64,000 nucleotides of DNA, from assembly GCA_019448385.1 (NCBI GenBank), contig JAGTXO010000011.1, positions 331,001 through 395,000 of the forward strand. The letters are read 5' to 3'. The stretch comes from Diacronema lutheri. Lineage: Eukaryota > Haptophyta > Pavlovophyceae > Pavlovales > Pavlovaceae. Below the pieces are notes generated by a model. The model worked only from the letters and a program-made list of their open reading frames with translations. It did no database searches and was not told the DNA's origin. Position numbers and translations under genes: made by a program. Positions 22,431-36,600 of the stretch are shown here, piece by piece (the stretch's first letter is position 1; each line of letters starts with the position of its first letter).

Positions 22431-23600
22431 ATGTTCCGCGCGAGTGGACGGCGTGTGCTCGCGCGCTCGGCCATCGCGCTGGGCGCGAGCGCGGCGGCGA
22501 CGGCGGCGTGCTCGGCGCCCGCCGCGGGGAAAGGCGCGCCACTCGCCGCGCCACCCGCGCCTGACGACGCCGAGCTCTCGGCCGACGAGCTCCGCACGAT
22601 CGGCATCTTTGAGCGCTCGTGCGAGAGCGTCGTGTTCATCACCAACCTGCGCGTCGCGTCGGGCCCATCGTGGTTCGCCGCGCCGCCCGTGCTCGATTCG
22701 CCGAGTGTGCCCACCGGCTCCGGGTCGGGCATCGTCTGGGACGCGCGCGGCCACATCGTGACCAACTATCACGTCGTCGCCGGCGCGACCGAGCTCACGG
22801 TCACGATGCCGTCGCAAGACGTGTATCCGGCGACGGTGGTGGGCACGGATGTCGACCGCGACATCGCCGTGCTGCGCGTTCGCCCCAAGCAGCCCCTGCG
22901 CCCGCTCCCGCTCGGCTCGTCCGCGCGCCTGCGCGTCGGCCAGACGACGCTCGCCATCGGTTGCCCATTCGGGCTCGATTTCACGCTCACGACCGGCGTG
23001 ATCTCGGGGCTTGGGCGGGACATCATGGGCCGGACGGGGCGGCCGATCGTCGGCTGCATCCAGACCGACGCCGCCCTCAACCCCGGCTCGTCCGGCGGGC
23101 CGCTCCTCGACTCGTCCGGCCGCGTGATCGGCGTCAACGTCGCCATTCTGACCATGTCGGGCTCGAGCGCTGGCGTTGGCATCTCGATGCCGATCGACGC
23201 GGTGCGCCAGTCCGTCGACCAGATCATCTCGCGCGGCCACGTCCTCAGGCCGTCGCTCGGCGTGCGCATGGCGCCCGACGATTATGTGCAGCGTAGGCTG
23301 GGCGTCGCGGGCGTGCTCGTCTTTGAGGTGCAGCCCCGGTCGGGCGCTGATGTGGCCGGGATGCGCGGCACGAGCCGCACGCGGAGCGGCGAGCTCAAGC
23401 TCGGCGACCTGATCGTCCGCGCGGGCGGAAAGGACGTCAAGACGTCGCTCGACCTCTTCAAGGCGATGGAGGCCGTGCAGGTCGGCGACTCGGTCGAGCT
23501 CGAGGTCGTCGAGCTCGACGACTCCGACGGGCTCGGGCTGCGCGAGAAGGGGCGGCGCAAGCTGAGCGTCAAGGCGGGCGGGCTCGCCGCCAAGCTGTGA
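22431..23600 (+). CDS. Deg/HtrA-type serine protease with one PDZ domain
   Basis: A 389-aa protein. The N-terminus (RASGRRVLARSAIALGASAA) is basic then Ala-rich, consistent with an organelle or lumen presequence. The trypsin-like domain shows the full triad: His114 in TNYHVV, Asp144 in DRDIAVL and Ser221 in NPGSSGGPL. A PDZ domain follows (RPSLGVRMAPDDY through GDLIVRAGGKDVKTSLDLFK). The length and single PDZ match plastid Deg1/Deg8-type proteases that degrade damaged thylakoid lumen proteins, but a mitochondrial location is not excluded. The start was chosen at the Met that begins the presequence; the frame is open upstream but overlaps the divergent coiled-coil gene, whose ATG is 67 bp away. 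A TTTAAAA element lies about 22 bp upstream. The last codons sit inside a large inverted repeat. Confidence 0.93.
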   Translation: MFRASGRRVLARSAIALGASAAATAACSAPAAGKGAPLAAPPAPDDAELSADELRTIGIFERSCESVVFITNLRVASGPSWFAAPPVLDSPSVPTGSGSGIVWDARGHIVTNYHVVAGATELTVTMPSQDVYPATVVGTDVDRDIAVLRVRPKQPLRPLPLGSSARLRVGQTTLAIGCPFGLDFTLTTGVISGLGRDIMGRTGRPIVGCIQTDAALNPGSSGGPLLDSSGRVIGVNVAILTMSGSSAGVGISMPIDAVRQSVDQIISRGHVLRPSLGVRMAPDDYVQRRLGVAGVLVFEVQPRSGADVAGMRGTSRTRSGELKLGDLIVRAGGKDVKTSLDLFKAMEAVQVGDSVELEVVELDDSDGLGLREKGRRKLSVKAGGLAAKL

Positions 23601-23695
23601 CGACGGACGACCCTGGAAGCGCCTTCAAGTTGAGTACGTGCCATATGGGGGCTTCCAGGGTCGTCCGTCGTCACAGCTTGGCGGCGAGCCCGCCC
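23576..23695. repeat. 45-bp perfect inverted repeat spanning the protease stop codon
   Basis: The left arm 23576-23620 contains the last eight codons and stop of the protease. The right arm 23651-23695 is its exact reverse complement, and the loop is 30 bp. The transcript would fold into a very stable hairpin at the 3' end. Confidence 0.97.
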
Positions 23696-23831
23696 CCCAT
23701 ACCACGCACGTTCTCGCTAGCGCGAGCCCGCTGGGGGGCGCGCGCGTGTGCCATACGCCCAGCCAGCCGTCTTTGCGCCGTCTTTGCGTCTCCTATAAAT
23801 TTGCCGTTTGGTTGTCAGGCCGTCTTCCGAC

Positions 23832-25477
23832 ATGGTCGTCGAGCAGCTGCACGCGCGGTCGATGTGGTCCCTGCCGCGGCGCGCGGGGCACGCGGCGGCG
23901 CGGATCCCACGCTCGTCCAGCTTTGACGTCATCTCGATGCCTGCGCGCTTCCGCGACGCGACCGCACGCATCTTGCGGCGCGCGCGTCGGCCGCGCGCGG
24001 TGGACGTGCGGCTGGCGGACAAGCTCTCGTTCGTGCTCGGCGTGTGCGGGTGCTCGCTCACGCAATGGGTGTTCTCCGACGCGCCTCAGCGCATGTGGCT
24101 GCTCTACTCGCTTGCCATCGGCCCGCTCGTCGCGCTGCGCCTGTGGATGTACCTCCCGTCGCGCATGTCGCTCTTTCTCCTCGACTTCTGCTACCTGACG
24201 CAGGTCCTTCTCCTCGTGCACATCCACCTGCTGCCGTGCAGCCGGCGGTTGCACTACGCGCTCTTCTCGCTATGCACCGGGCCGCTTGCTCTCGCCGTCG
24301 TGGCGTGGCGCAACTCGCTCGTCTTCCACTCGATCGACAAGGCGCGCGCGTGCACCGCGCACGCGCGCGCACGCCCTGGCGCGCGCCGCCCATTCGTCCG
24401 TCCGCGCGGCGCGGCGCCCGCGCACCGACGGTCGCTTCGTGACCGCAGGTGACCTCCATCTTCATCCACTTGCTGCCCATCGCCACGATGCACACGCTGC
24501 ACTGGCACCCACCGTCGCGTTGCGCGTCGAGCCCGTCCGGCTGGCGCGCCGAGCACGGACTGGCGCTCAGCGAGTGGCTCGGCACGCCGCTCGCAATCTA
24601 CGCGGCGTGGCAGCTGGCGTACGTGCTGATCGTCGACGTGTCGCTCGCGCCCGCGCTCGCGAGCAACCCCGAGCAGCAGACGTCCATTCGAATGCTCACC
24701 GCAAAGCCGTACAACCGGATCGCAATCGGTACCCTGCGCGGATGCCGGCGGTTGCGGCTGTTTGGCCCGGCGGAGGAGTACAACGCCGACTCGTGGAAGA
24801 CCAAGTGCGTCTTCATGGGCACGCAGGGCCTCTACACGGTCGTCGCGCTCCTCCCGACCGGCCTCGGCATCGCGCGCAGCCGCGTCGCGCATTTCGCCCT
24901 CATCGCCGCGCTGCTCATCATCGCCGTGTGGAACGGTGCGGGCTATTATTTTGAAGTCTTCTCGCGCAGATACGAAGCGGAGCTGCTCCGGCGCGAGGAG
25001 CGCACGCTGCGCGAGCTTGCCGAGGCGGCGGGCGAGGCTGCCGCCACCGCGCCTGACCGCGGCGGCTGCGCGCCGCTCGCCGCCGACTGGCGTGAGCCGG
25101 CGCTCGGCAAGGGGAGGGCAACGGCGGGCGCGCGCGGCGACTTCTCGCGCTCGGAGAGCAAGGCCGAGCTCCTCCGTCTGAGCGACAATCTGAGCGCGCT
25201 CGCCGACGTCGCGGGCGGAGTAGCGCGCGCGGCCTCCGGGCAGATCGATGCCGAGCCGCTGATCAGCGGCACGGCGAGCGCGGTCGACCTCGCGCACGCG
25301 ACCGGCGGAGTGCTCGACGCGTCGGCGTGCCTCGACGGCGACGCCTACGATGCCGGCTGGAGGGGAGCCTGCGCAAGCGTGGCGGGCGTCGGTGAGGGGG
25401 CCATGTCTGAATGGGCCGAGTGCGAGCCGCGCACGCGCTCCGTGCCGCGGCCGCGGCCGCGCGAAAAGTTGCTCTGA
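23832..25477 (+). CDS. GPC1: Glycerophosphocholine acyltransferase (GPC1/DUF2838 family)
   Basis: Exon 1 is 23832-24341 and exon 2 is 24449-25477, giving 512 aa. The family signature is strong: DKLSFVLGVCGCSLTQW, then LLDFCYLTQVLLLVHIHLLP, then AVVAWRNSLVFHSIDK joined across the intron to VTSIFIHLLP. A HTLHWHP motif and later hydrophobic segments (YAAWQLAYVLIVDV, FALIAALLIIAVW) complete a polytopic membrane enzyme. Family members acylate glycerophosphocholine to lysophosphatidylcholine at the ER, feeding phosphatidylcholine remodelling. The intron begins GC rather than GT (AAG|GCGCGC), which keeps the conserved SIDK-VTS join in frame. The N-terminal ~50 residues (Arg/Ser-rich) and a C-terminal ~150-residue Ala/Glu-rich tail are lineage-specific. 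The gene precedes a fatty-acid-synthesis reductase on the same strand, but the two need not be co-regulated. Confidence 0.88.
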
Positions 25478-26724
<1,247 letters not shown>

Positions 26725-27004
26725 GCGCGCGTTGCGCATTGCGCATCGCTCGGCCCCTCGCGTGGCCGCGAGCGCGAGCGCTTCGCGCCGCCGGGCACCG
26801 CTCGCGCGCGCACACACGTTGGCGACGTTCAGACCGTCGCATGCGTTTCCATTGCGAGCGCGGCCAAAAGAAGTAGGGGTGACTTGCGGGGGGGCGACGC
26901 AGATGAGCCCCATCTCAAGGTGTCCTTTTGTTTCCAGTGACGCACTACGCGGCCGTCTGCGCCGGGCAGGCCGGATCCAGTCCAGCGCCGCGGCGCATCC
27001 GAGT

Positions 27005-27555
27005 TCACCAGCCGTCCGAGTTCGGCTTGTTGGACTGCGGCGGCGTGTCGACAGCCGGCTCAGGCGCGGGCGATTTGTCTCCCAGCGCGGCCTCCATCTT
27101 GGCGACGATGTCGTCGATGGTGCCCGACTGATCCACCTCCTCGTCTTCCATAAACTTGCCGGCGAACTTTGCCGCCTGCTCAGAGCTGAGCGCGCCGCGC
27201 GCGTTTGTGCGCTCGCCGGCCTGCTCGGTGAAGGCCACAAGCGCCTGCGCGCGAGCGGCAGGACGAATGCGGCGCAAGCCACGCGGCGGCACCACGCATC
27301 AGCCCAGGCGCAATGCGCGCGCGCGTAGAGCGCCGCACGGCAGGGCCGGACGAGCGTGCCGCGACGCACCACACCGCCGAGCGTTCCCACGAGCCCGATC
27401 GCGCCGCCGACGAGAATGTTCTGATCTATCATCTTGGATGCGGGCAAAGTGCTCGCCGCGCCACGCAGCACTGACCGGGTGCTCGTGCGGAAGAGCGGCG
27501 CGCGGGGAGTCGTAGAAAAGCCGACGGCGCACAGCGCGAACACGACGGCGGCCAT
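27005..27555 (-). CDS. Small plastid-type single-span membrane protein, two exons
   Basis: Exon 1 runs 27555 to 27370 and exon 2 runs 27244 to 27005. The intron is GTGCGT...GCGCGCAG, phase 0. The product is 141 aa. MAAVVFALCAVGFSTTPRAP is a short signal followed by a Ser/Thr/Arg-rich stretch, resembling a bipartite plastid leader. One membrane segment follows (NILVGGAIGLVGTLGGVALV, completed across the splice). The soluble acidic C-terminus contains SSEQAAKFAGKFMEDEE and TIDDIVAKMEAALG, two amphipathic helices, then a Pro-rich tail. I do not recognise the family. A thylakoid or envelope protein is inferred only from the leader. A three-part heat-shock-like element lies 11 bp upstream of the start codon. 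Confidence 0.68.
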
Positions 27556-27566
27556 GGTGATTGAGG

Positions 27567-27579
27567 TTCTAGAACCTTC
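27567..27579 (-). promoter_or_regulatory. Heat-shock-element-like motif TTCnnGAAnnTTC
   Basis: The forward strand reads TTCTAGAACCTTC, three perfectly alternating 5-bp HSE modules. It lies 11 bp upstream of the ATG of the small plastid membrane gene. The position suggests a core-promoter or 5'UTR site. The match is exact but short. Confidence 0.45.
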
Positions 27580-27989
27580 CGCATCTCCCTTGATTTGGAT
27601 TAAACAACGCTTACAGGCGGGTCAGCAGGAGGGGCGCGCACGGGGCCGAGGCTGGACAAACGGAGCGAGCGATTTGGATTAAACACCTTTTTGTTGGGTC
27701 AGTCCGACACGCGAGCCAGCAGGCTCCTCGCCCGTCCAGCCGCGCCTTCCTCTCCTGCGCCTTCCTCGATGAGCTACGCAAAAGACCAGTCAACCAACAA
27801 GCATGCTACCGCGATGGTGTCGGCAGGATGCAGGGGCGGGAGTTGTCGGGCCCAAAGGACACAATCGGCAATCGCAGACGCACTGTGAGACGCACCGGCC
27901 GTCACGCACTGACGCGCATGCACTCAAGCCCCCCCCCCCCCCCCCCCGCCCCCGCAGCTGATCAGACGCCATCAGTCTCACTGCGTGCG
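27580..27989. other. Intergenic stretch without a recognisable gene
   Basis: About 410 bp between the small plastid gene and the stop of tubulin cofactor E. It is less GC-rich than its surroundings. A 15-bp direct repeat (GATTTGGATTAAACA) occurs at 27592 and 27671. A run of 19 C's (27929-27947) leads into CCCCCGCAG on the forward strand, which resembles an intron 3' end, but no forward exon could be matched to it. Confidence 0.6.
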
Positions 27990-29032
27990 CTACGCGCCCG
28001 CGGGCGGCTGGCCGCCCTCCCACTCGTCCATCACGATCGTGCCGCCGTCCGCGATGCCGTAAAACGCGAGCTGGCGCATGCCGTCGTCGAGCGCCTCCAT
28101 GAAGCCGGGATCGAGCTTGGACCCCTCGCCCGGCGGCTTGTAAAAGAGGCGCTGCCGCTGCGGCTCGAGTTTAAAAACCTGGCAGCAGACGAGCTTGAGC
28201 TTTGAGACCTGAAGCGAAGTGGGCAGCTTGCGCACGGCGGGCGGCGCGTCGTTCGACTCGCCCGCCGCACTCTGCAGCGTCAGGTTGACGAGCTGCATCG
28301 CGAGCGTCTTCCCGCCCTCCGCCGTGCGCGGCAACTGTGCCGAATGCAGGCCGTGTGCATCCACGAGCGACCGCCAGCGCGCGTTGGCCGCGAGAAATGG
28401 CGCCCACTGCGCGCCGAGCTCAGGCAGCTGCGCCGTCTCTGAGCCGTCGCTCGCGCGCACCTGCCGCGCGGCGAGGCGCGCCCGCCGGCATGCGCGCGAC
28501 TGCTGGTCGGCGCGCGCGCCGCCGCCGCTTGGCCGAGCGCGGCGCGGCGCGGCGCGGCGCGGCGCGGCGCGGCGCGGCGCGGCGCGGCGCGGCGCGGCGC
28601 GGCGCGCATGGGGCTCACCATCAGCGGCTCGGGCAGCTCGGCGGGGTAGTGCTCGATCTGGTGGCGCAGGTAGTAACGCTCGGCGGCCTCGCGCTCGCGC
28701 TTGCTCACCGCCGCACCGTTGAGCGCCACGATGCCGCCGACCCGCGCGATGAGGAGCTGCCGCGCGACGGACGCGCCAATGCCGCGCACGATGGGCGCGT
28801 CTTGCAGCCTGGCGCGCGCGAGGGCCGAGGGCCAAGGCGCGGGGCGCGCGGTCAGCAGCGCGCGCGGCGGTGTCAGCGCTGGGCGCCAGGTGCGAGTGGT
28901 TTTCGCGCGCTCGACGGCGCGCTTAAGCTCGGGTCAGGCACCGCGCAGGGGGGGGCGGGGCGTGGCGCAGGGGGGCGGGGCGTGGCGCAGGGGGGCGGGG
29001 CGGGGCGTGGCGCAGGGGGGCGGGGCGTGGCG

Positions 29033-29068
<36 letters not shown>

Positions 29069-30237
29069 CGTGGCGCAGGGGGGCGGGGCGTGGCGCAGGG
29101 GGGCGGGGCGTGGCGCAGGGGGGCGGGGCGTGGCGCGGGGGGGGGGGGGGGGGGGGGGGGGCGTGGCGCAGGGGGGCGGGGCGTGGCGCAGGGGGGCGGG
29201 GCATGGCGCAGGGGGGCGGGGCGTGGCGCAGGGGGGCGGGGCATGGCGCGGGGGGGGGGGGAGGGGGGCGGGGCATGGCGCAGGGGGGCGGGGCGTGGCG
29301 TATGGGGGGCGGGGCGTGGCGCAGGGGGGCGGGGCGTGGCGTATGGGGGCGTGGCGTGGACGGACCTGACTTCGCGCAACGCGGGGAAGCGGTCAAACTG
29401 ATCCACGTGCCTCCAGTCCGCCAAGTGCGATTCGAGCATGAAGAGATGCTGCAGCTTGGCAAAGGGCACGTCCTGCGCGCCCTCGCCGCCCTCGCCGCCC
29501 TCGCCACCCTCGCCGCCCACGCCACCCTCGCCGCCCGCGCCGTCGGCGCTGCGCGGATACTCGACGGTGTCGATGGGGTTCTTGTTGAGCGAGAGCGTCT
29601 CGAGGCACGGCAGCAGCCGCAGCGCCCACGCGTCGCTCCAGCGGCTCACGCGCGCGTTCTCGAGCAGAAGCGCCCGGAGCGCGGGGAAGGTGCTGGCGAG
29701 GCTGCGCGCGAATATCCAGCCGCCCTCGTCAACAGCATGGCGCAGCTCGATGTCGTGGTCGCCGAGCTGGAGCTCCTCGAGCTGTGGCAGGTGCACGCAC
29801 ATTGCGCACGCTGACGCGAACGTGAGCCCCGTCTCGTTGAGGACGAGCGTGCGGAGCGCCCCGAACGAACTTCCGATCGCGGCGGCGGACGGCACGTCGC
29901 GCGGCAGCACGACGCGGACGAGCGAGAGGAAGCGGAGGCTGCGGAGCTCCGAGGCAATGGCGAGCACCACCTCCCATCCGCCAAGCGGGTTGCCCGTCAG
30001 GTCGAGCTCCTCGATGCGCGGCGCGGCTGCGAGGATTGCGCCTTCGGCGCCAGCGTGCTCGACGCCCGCGTCCTGCAGCACGACGTGCTCCAGCAGGTCG
30101 AGGCTCGTCTGCTTGATCGTGTCGCGCTTACTCAATCCGCCCGTCGGGCCCAGCTCGTTGCACCCGCGCGCGCCCGCAGCGCCGATCAGGTACTTCTTCG
30201 CGAGCGCGTGTAGGAACGCGCGCTCGGGCGCGGCCAT
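27990..30237 (-). CDS. TBCE: Tubulin-folding cofactor E lacking the CAP-Gly domain
   Basis: Three exons (30237-29366, 28808-28619, 28460-27990) splice in phases 2 and 0 to give 510 aa. The N-terminal region aligns in order with TBCE: AKKYLIGAAGA, LEHVVLQDAGVEHAGAEGAI, then PRIEELDLTGNPLGGW and further leucine-rich repeats. The exon 2 part includes ARVGGIVALNGAAVSKRERE. The C-terminus is a ubiquitin-like domain (RKLPTSLQVSKLKLVCCQVF, ending QLAFYGIADGGTIVMDEWEG). TBCE helps assemble alpha/beta-tubulin dimers with cofactors C and D. Classical TBCE starts with a CAP-Gly domain that binds alpha-tubulin's tail. None is seen here, and the divergent kinase begins 61 bp upstream, leaving no room unless there is a distant exon. 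Both introns hold minisatellites. Confidence 0.9.
28541..28605. repeat. GGCGC pentamer array in TBCE intron 2
   Basis: Thirteen perfect consecutive GGCGC units lie inside the 158-bp intron 28461-28618, whose donor is GTGAGC and acceptor GCGGCAG on the reverse strand. Confidence 0.95.
28945..29355. repeat. ~20-bp G-rich minisatellite in TBCE intron 1
   Basis: Most of the 557-bp intron (28809-29365) is a repeated unit of the type GGGGCGTGGCGCAGGGGGGC, interrupted by pure G runs of up to about 30. On the sense (reverse) strand it is C-rich, so it could serve as an overgrown polypyrimidine tract. Confidence 0.93.
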
Positions 30238-30298
30238 CTCGTCCCAACTGCCGCTCTCAACGGCAGCAGCGGGCCGGCCGGGCCGGCTGCCTTCGCCG

Positions 30299-33220
<2,922 letters not shown>

Positions 33221-33266
33221 TGCTCGTGCGCCGTGTGAGGACCTTCTGCCGGCTGCCCACCCCTCC

Positions 33267-33267
<1 letters not shown>

Positions 33268-33305
<38 letters not shown>
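33268..33305 (+). repeat. Poly-C tract (38 C)
   Basis: An uninterrupted run of 38 C's lies just after the kinase stop and is followed by TTCCCTTTGAG. It may be 3' flanking sequence or a 5'-UTR intron end of the next small frame. Confidence 0.95.
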
Positions 33306-33403
33306 TTCCCTTTGAGCGCGGGAAGTGCTCAATCGCGGGGAGTACGAGCGCCACGATACAGACCGGGCCGCGCGCGCGCTTCGCCGTCCCCAACTCCACT
33401 GAT

Positions 33404-33672
33404 CGAGATGGCGGGGGCGTCCGCGTTCAACGAGACAGTGCGCGCGCTTTACCCGGCGGTGCGCGACGAGCTCGCGCGCACCGAGCTCGCGGTGGGCGCG
33501 GACGCGGACGACGACTCGGACGACAGCACGGACGACGAGTGGCAGGGCGGGCAATTGCTCACGTAGTGCGTGGCCTACCGCCGCTCTTGAGGAAAAAAAG
33601 GTAGTCTTCGCCCCGGTCGGCAGCCGCACCTTCCCCGCCATCTCGTTGAACGCGGACGCCCCCGCCATCTCG
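33404..33672. repeat. 32-bp inverted repeat bounding a possible inverted segment
   Basis: Bases 33404-33435 are the exact reverse complement of 33641-33672. Each copy encodes MAGASAFNE in its own strand's reading direction, so the two arms sit in the small forward frame and in the large reverse-strand gene. Confidence 0.95.
33408..33566 (+). CDS. Short acidic frame; possibly the flipped 3' end of the neighbouring gene
   Basis: A 52-codon frame starts MAGASAFNETVRALYPAVRD and ends with a very acidic tail (ADADDDSDDSTDDEWQGG). Codon third positions are almost all G/C, as in real genes here. Its first nine residues are identical to a stretch near the C-terminus of the reverse-strand membrane gene, encoded by the inverted 32-bp repeat. 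Two readings are possible. It may be an independent tiny gene, or the true last coding segment of the reverse-strand gene that has been inverted, in the genome or in the assembly. I favour the second. No domain is recognisable in it alone. Confidence 0.4.
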   Translation: MAGASAFNETVRALYPAVRDELARTELAVGADADDDSDDSTDDEWQGGQLLT

Positions 33673-36600
33673 TTGAACGCGGGCAGGTGCTCGAGCGAGC
33701 GGAACGCGGCGGCGTGGCCGCGCACGGTCGATGTGCTGCCCGCGGTGCTCACGCGCGGCGGTCCGGATGGCACGGCGGGCGGTTGCGACGGGCGCGCGGC
33801 GCGCCACGCCTGCTGCACCGCAAGCCACGCGTCGCGCATCTCGCCATCGCCGCTCGACCTCGCCTCGTTGGGCGGCGCCACGGACTGCATGGCGCTCGGC
33901 CACTCAAAGCCCGAGCTCACGGCCGTCAGTCGCGCGCTGGGCTCGTGCGCGCTCGGCAGGTTGCACAGCGTCGCGACGAAGGCGACGGGCGGCCGCCCCT
34001 TCACGCGCTCAAATTGGCGCACAAAGCGGCGCAGCGCGTTCATCCTGATCCGTGCGTCGTCATACTCGTCGTGCACGATGTAGCAGTCGTACGTGTTGAC
34101 CGCGGCCGTGTACGCGCGCGCGAGCGCGTCGAGCTGCTCCTCTGCCGACGCGGCGTGCGGCGCGGCCGGCGGCGAGCGCGGCGCGCGCGGCGCGCGCAGC
34201 GAGGGCGCGCGCCGCGCTGCGCCGCCCGTCGCCGCTCTGTCTTCGACCCACGGGCCACGAGCTTGCTCGGACGCGCGCGGCACCGTGGACCCGCGCGACT
34301 GCCTGGTAGCCGAGCGGCTTGCTGCGCTAGCTGCGAGCGCGCGCGCGGCTTGCAGCGCACGGCGGGCGGCGCTCGATCGTTCGCGCGCGCCGGCCGGCGG
34401 CGCGCTCGGCGCACGCCGCCTCTTGACGATGGCCCACGCTGCGCCTAGCGCGTCGAGACCGGTGCTGTCGAGCAAGATGCCGCGAAGCGCGCCGCGCGCC
34501 TCGGCCTGCAACTCGACAGTGTCGCGCTCTCCCTCAATCGAGCCGTACCCGACGAGGGGCGCGAGCGACGCAACGACACCCTGCATGCCGCTGCCCGGCC
34601 GCGCGATCAGCGCCTGCGCGCGCCGCTGCAGCCGCGGCGAGGTGGAGAAGACAGCAAAGAGAGCGTTTGCTGGGACGGGCAGAAAGGTGAGGAAACTTGG
34701 TCCCTCATCGCTGCCGCTGAGACCGCTCGAGAACTCGACGCCCGCCGCGCGCGCGACAAATTCGGCGAGGCCAACGGCCGAAGTGCCCACGTAGACAATC
34801 GTGAGCGAGCTCCACGATGTGCGCAGCAGCTTGTGCGCGTCGGCGCGGTGCCGCCAGAAGAGGACGAGCCCGCGTACGACACAGACGGCGATGACAAGCA
34901 CCTGCAGCACCGCAACGAACATCTCAACGAGCACGCTCGGTCCACGCGCACCGACCGGCACTGCGCCTGCCGCGAGCCGCAGCGCGAGCCGCACGATCGT
35001 CGCCAGCCACGGCGTGGTCGCAGCGGTGAGCACAGTAAGGCCAAAGAGACCGGCTGCGAGGATGCGCACGCGCTGCTGCGCCGAAGCGTGGAAGCAGAGT
35101 AGGATCAGGCTGCCCGTCGCGCCGAACCCAAACGTGAGCACCACTGTGCGCGCGCGCGCAAGCACGACCGCGTCGACCGAAGCGGGACGTGCGAGCGTGC
35201 TCGACTCGCCCCGCTCGGCCGGCTGCGTGGTGGTGTCGCGTCGGCTTGCGTCAGCTGGCACGAGTGAGGTGAGGACGACAGCAAGTGCGCCCGTGCACAA
35301 GAACGCCGTGATCACGGCGACGCGGAGCATCACCACCATCTGCCGCATGTGCGCCTCGTCCACCGCACGCGCGAGCAGCTCGGCCGTCAGCTCATGCGAC
35401 GCGGCGCCGTCAGCCGAGCGAAGGCGGTCGGCGTGCAGCATGTTGACGACGGTTGCAGCGGAGAGGCGCTCCATCGACCGGCGTAGCTGCGCGTCGTACG
35501 GTGCGCCATGCGGCCACCATGCCGACACGCGCGCCTGTGGGACGAAGCGACGGGACGCGCCGACTCGTGGCCGGCGCCACGCCGTCAACGCGCCGCCGCC
35601 GGTCGAAGAGGCGCGCAGCGTCCTGACCGAGGCCATGCGCGCTGCCGACGCCGAGGATGATGCACGAGGCAGCACGCTGAGCACGTTAGCCGATGCGCGC
35701 ACTCCGCTTGGCCGCGCGTTTGCGGGCGGCTGGGACGACGACACCGCTCTCAGGGCAGTGCGCGGCTCTCGCGGCTGCAGCGGCTGCGGCTGCGGCTGCT
35801 GCTGCTCGTGCGCTGGCTGCGGCTGCGGCTGCGGCTGCTCGATGGGCGGCTGCTCGTGCGGCGGCGGCAGGGGCGCACGGTTGGCTGGCAGGTCGGTCAC
35901 AGTGGCGGCGCGGCGCGAACTGAGCAGCGCCAGGCTGAGCGGGAAGCGACGGCGGTGGCGCGCGTCGGCGTCAAGCAGCGCGACCGAATGGTACGTCTCG
36001 CGCAGCAGGTTGTGCACCGAGCGCACGTCCATCGCGTGCTCGGCTTCAAGGAGCAGCATGTGCGCCGTGCCGTTCACGATGACCTCGGCGTTGGGCGAAA
36101 ACCAGCCCGACGTCGTTGAAAGCACGGTCAACGCCGCGATCACTGCGCGGAACGGTGCGGCGCGGCGCGGCGCGCCGAACAACGGCGCAATGGTGGTCAG
36201 CGCGCGCGGCCGCAAGGACGCGAGCGGCGCGCGAGCGGCGCATGACGGCGCGCGACGGCGCACCGTCGTATGGCTTGACGAACCCGTTCAGGAACCCGAG
36301 GATGTCCGCGCGCTCGTCGAGCACGCCGAGCGCTCGCCGCTCAAACTCGGCGCCCTCGATGCCGCAGAAGGTGGCAAAGTACCATGCCTTGTCGCACCGT
36401 GCGGGCAGCAGGCCGGTGCACAGCTTCTGCCACAGTCCGGCGAGGCCGAGGAACTGCGCGTTGGCGAGGTAGCGCAGCAACTCCGACTCGGTGCGCACTG
36501 CGAACGAGCGCGCGAGCTGCATCGGCAGCAGCTGCGCGCGCGCCGCGCGTTGGCGAGGGCGCACGCAACAGCGTGGGATGAGACGCCGGGAGAGCTACCG

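Noticed and set aside
28337-29401. A Gly/Arg/Trp-rich forward frame across the 28.9-29.4 kb minisatellite
   Set aside because: The repeat is inside a well-phased TBCE intron on the other strand.
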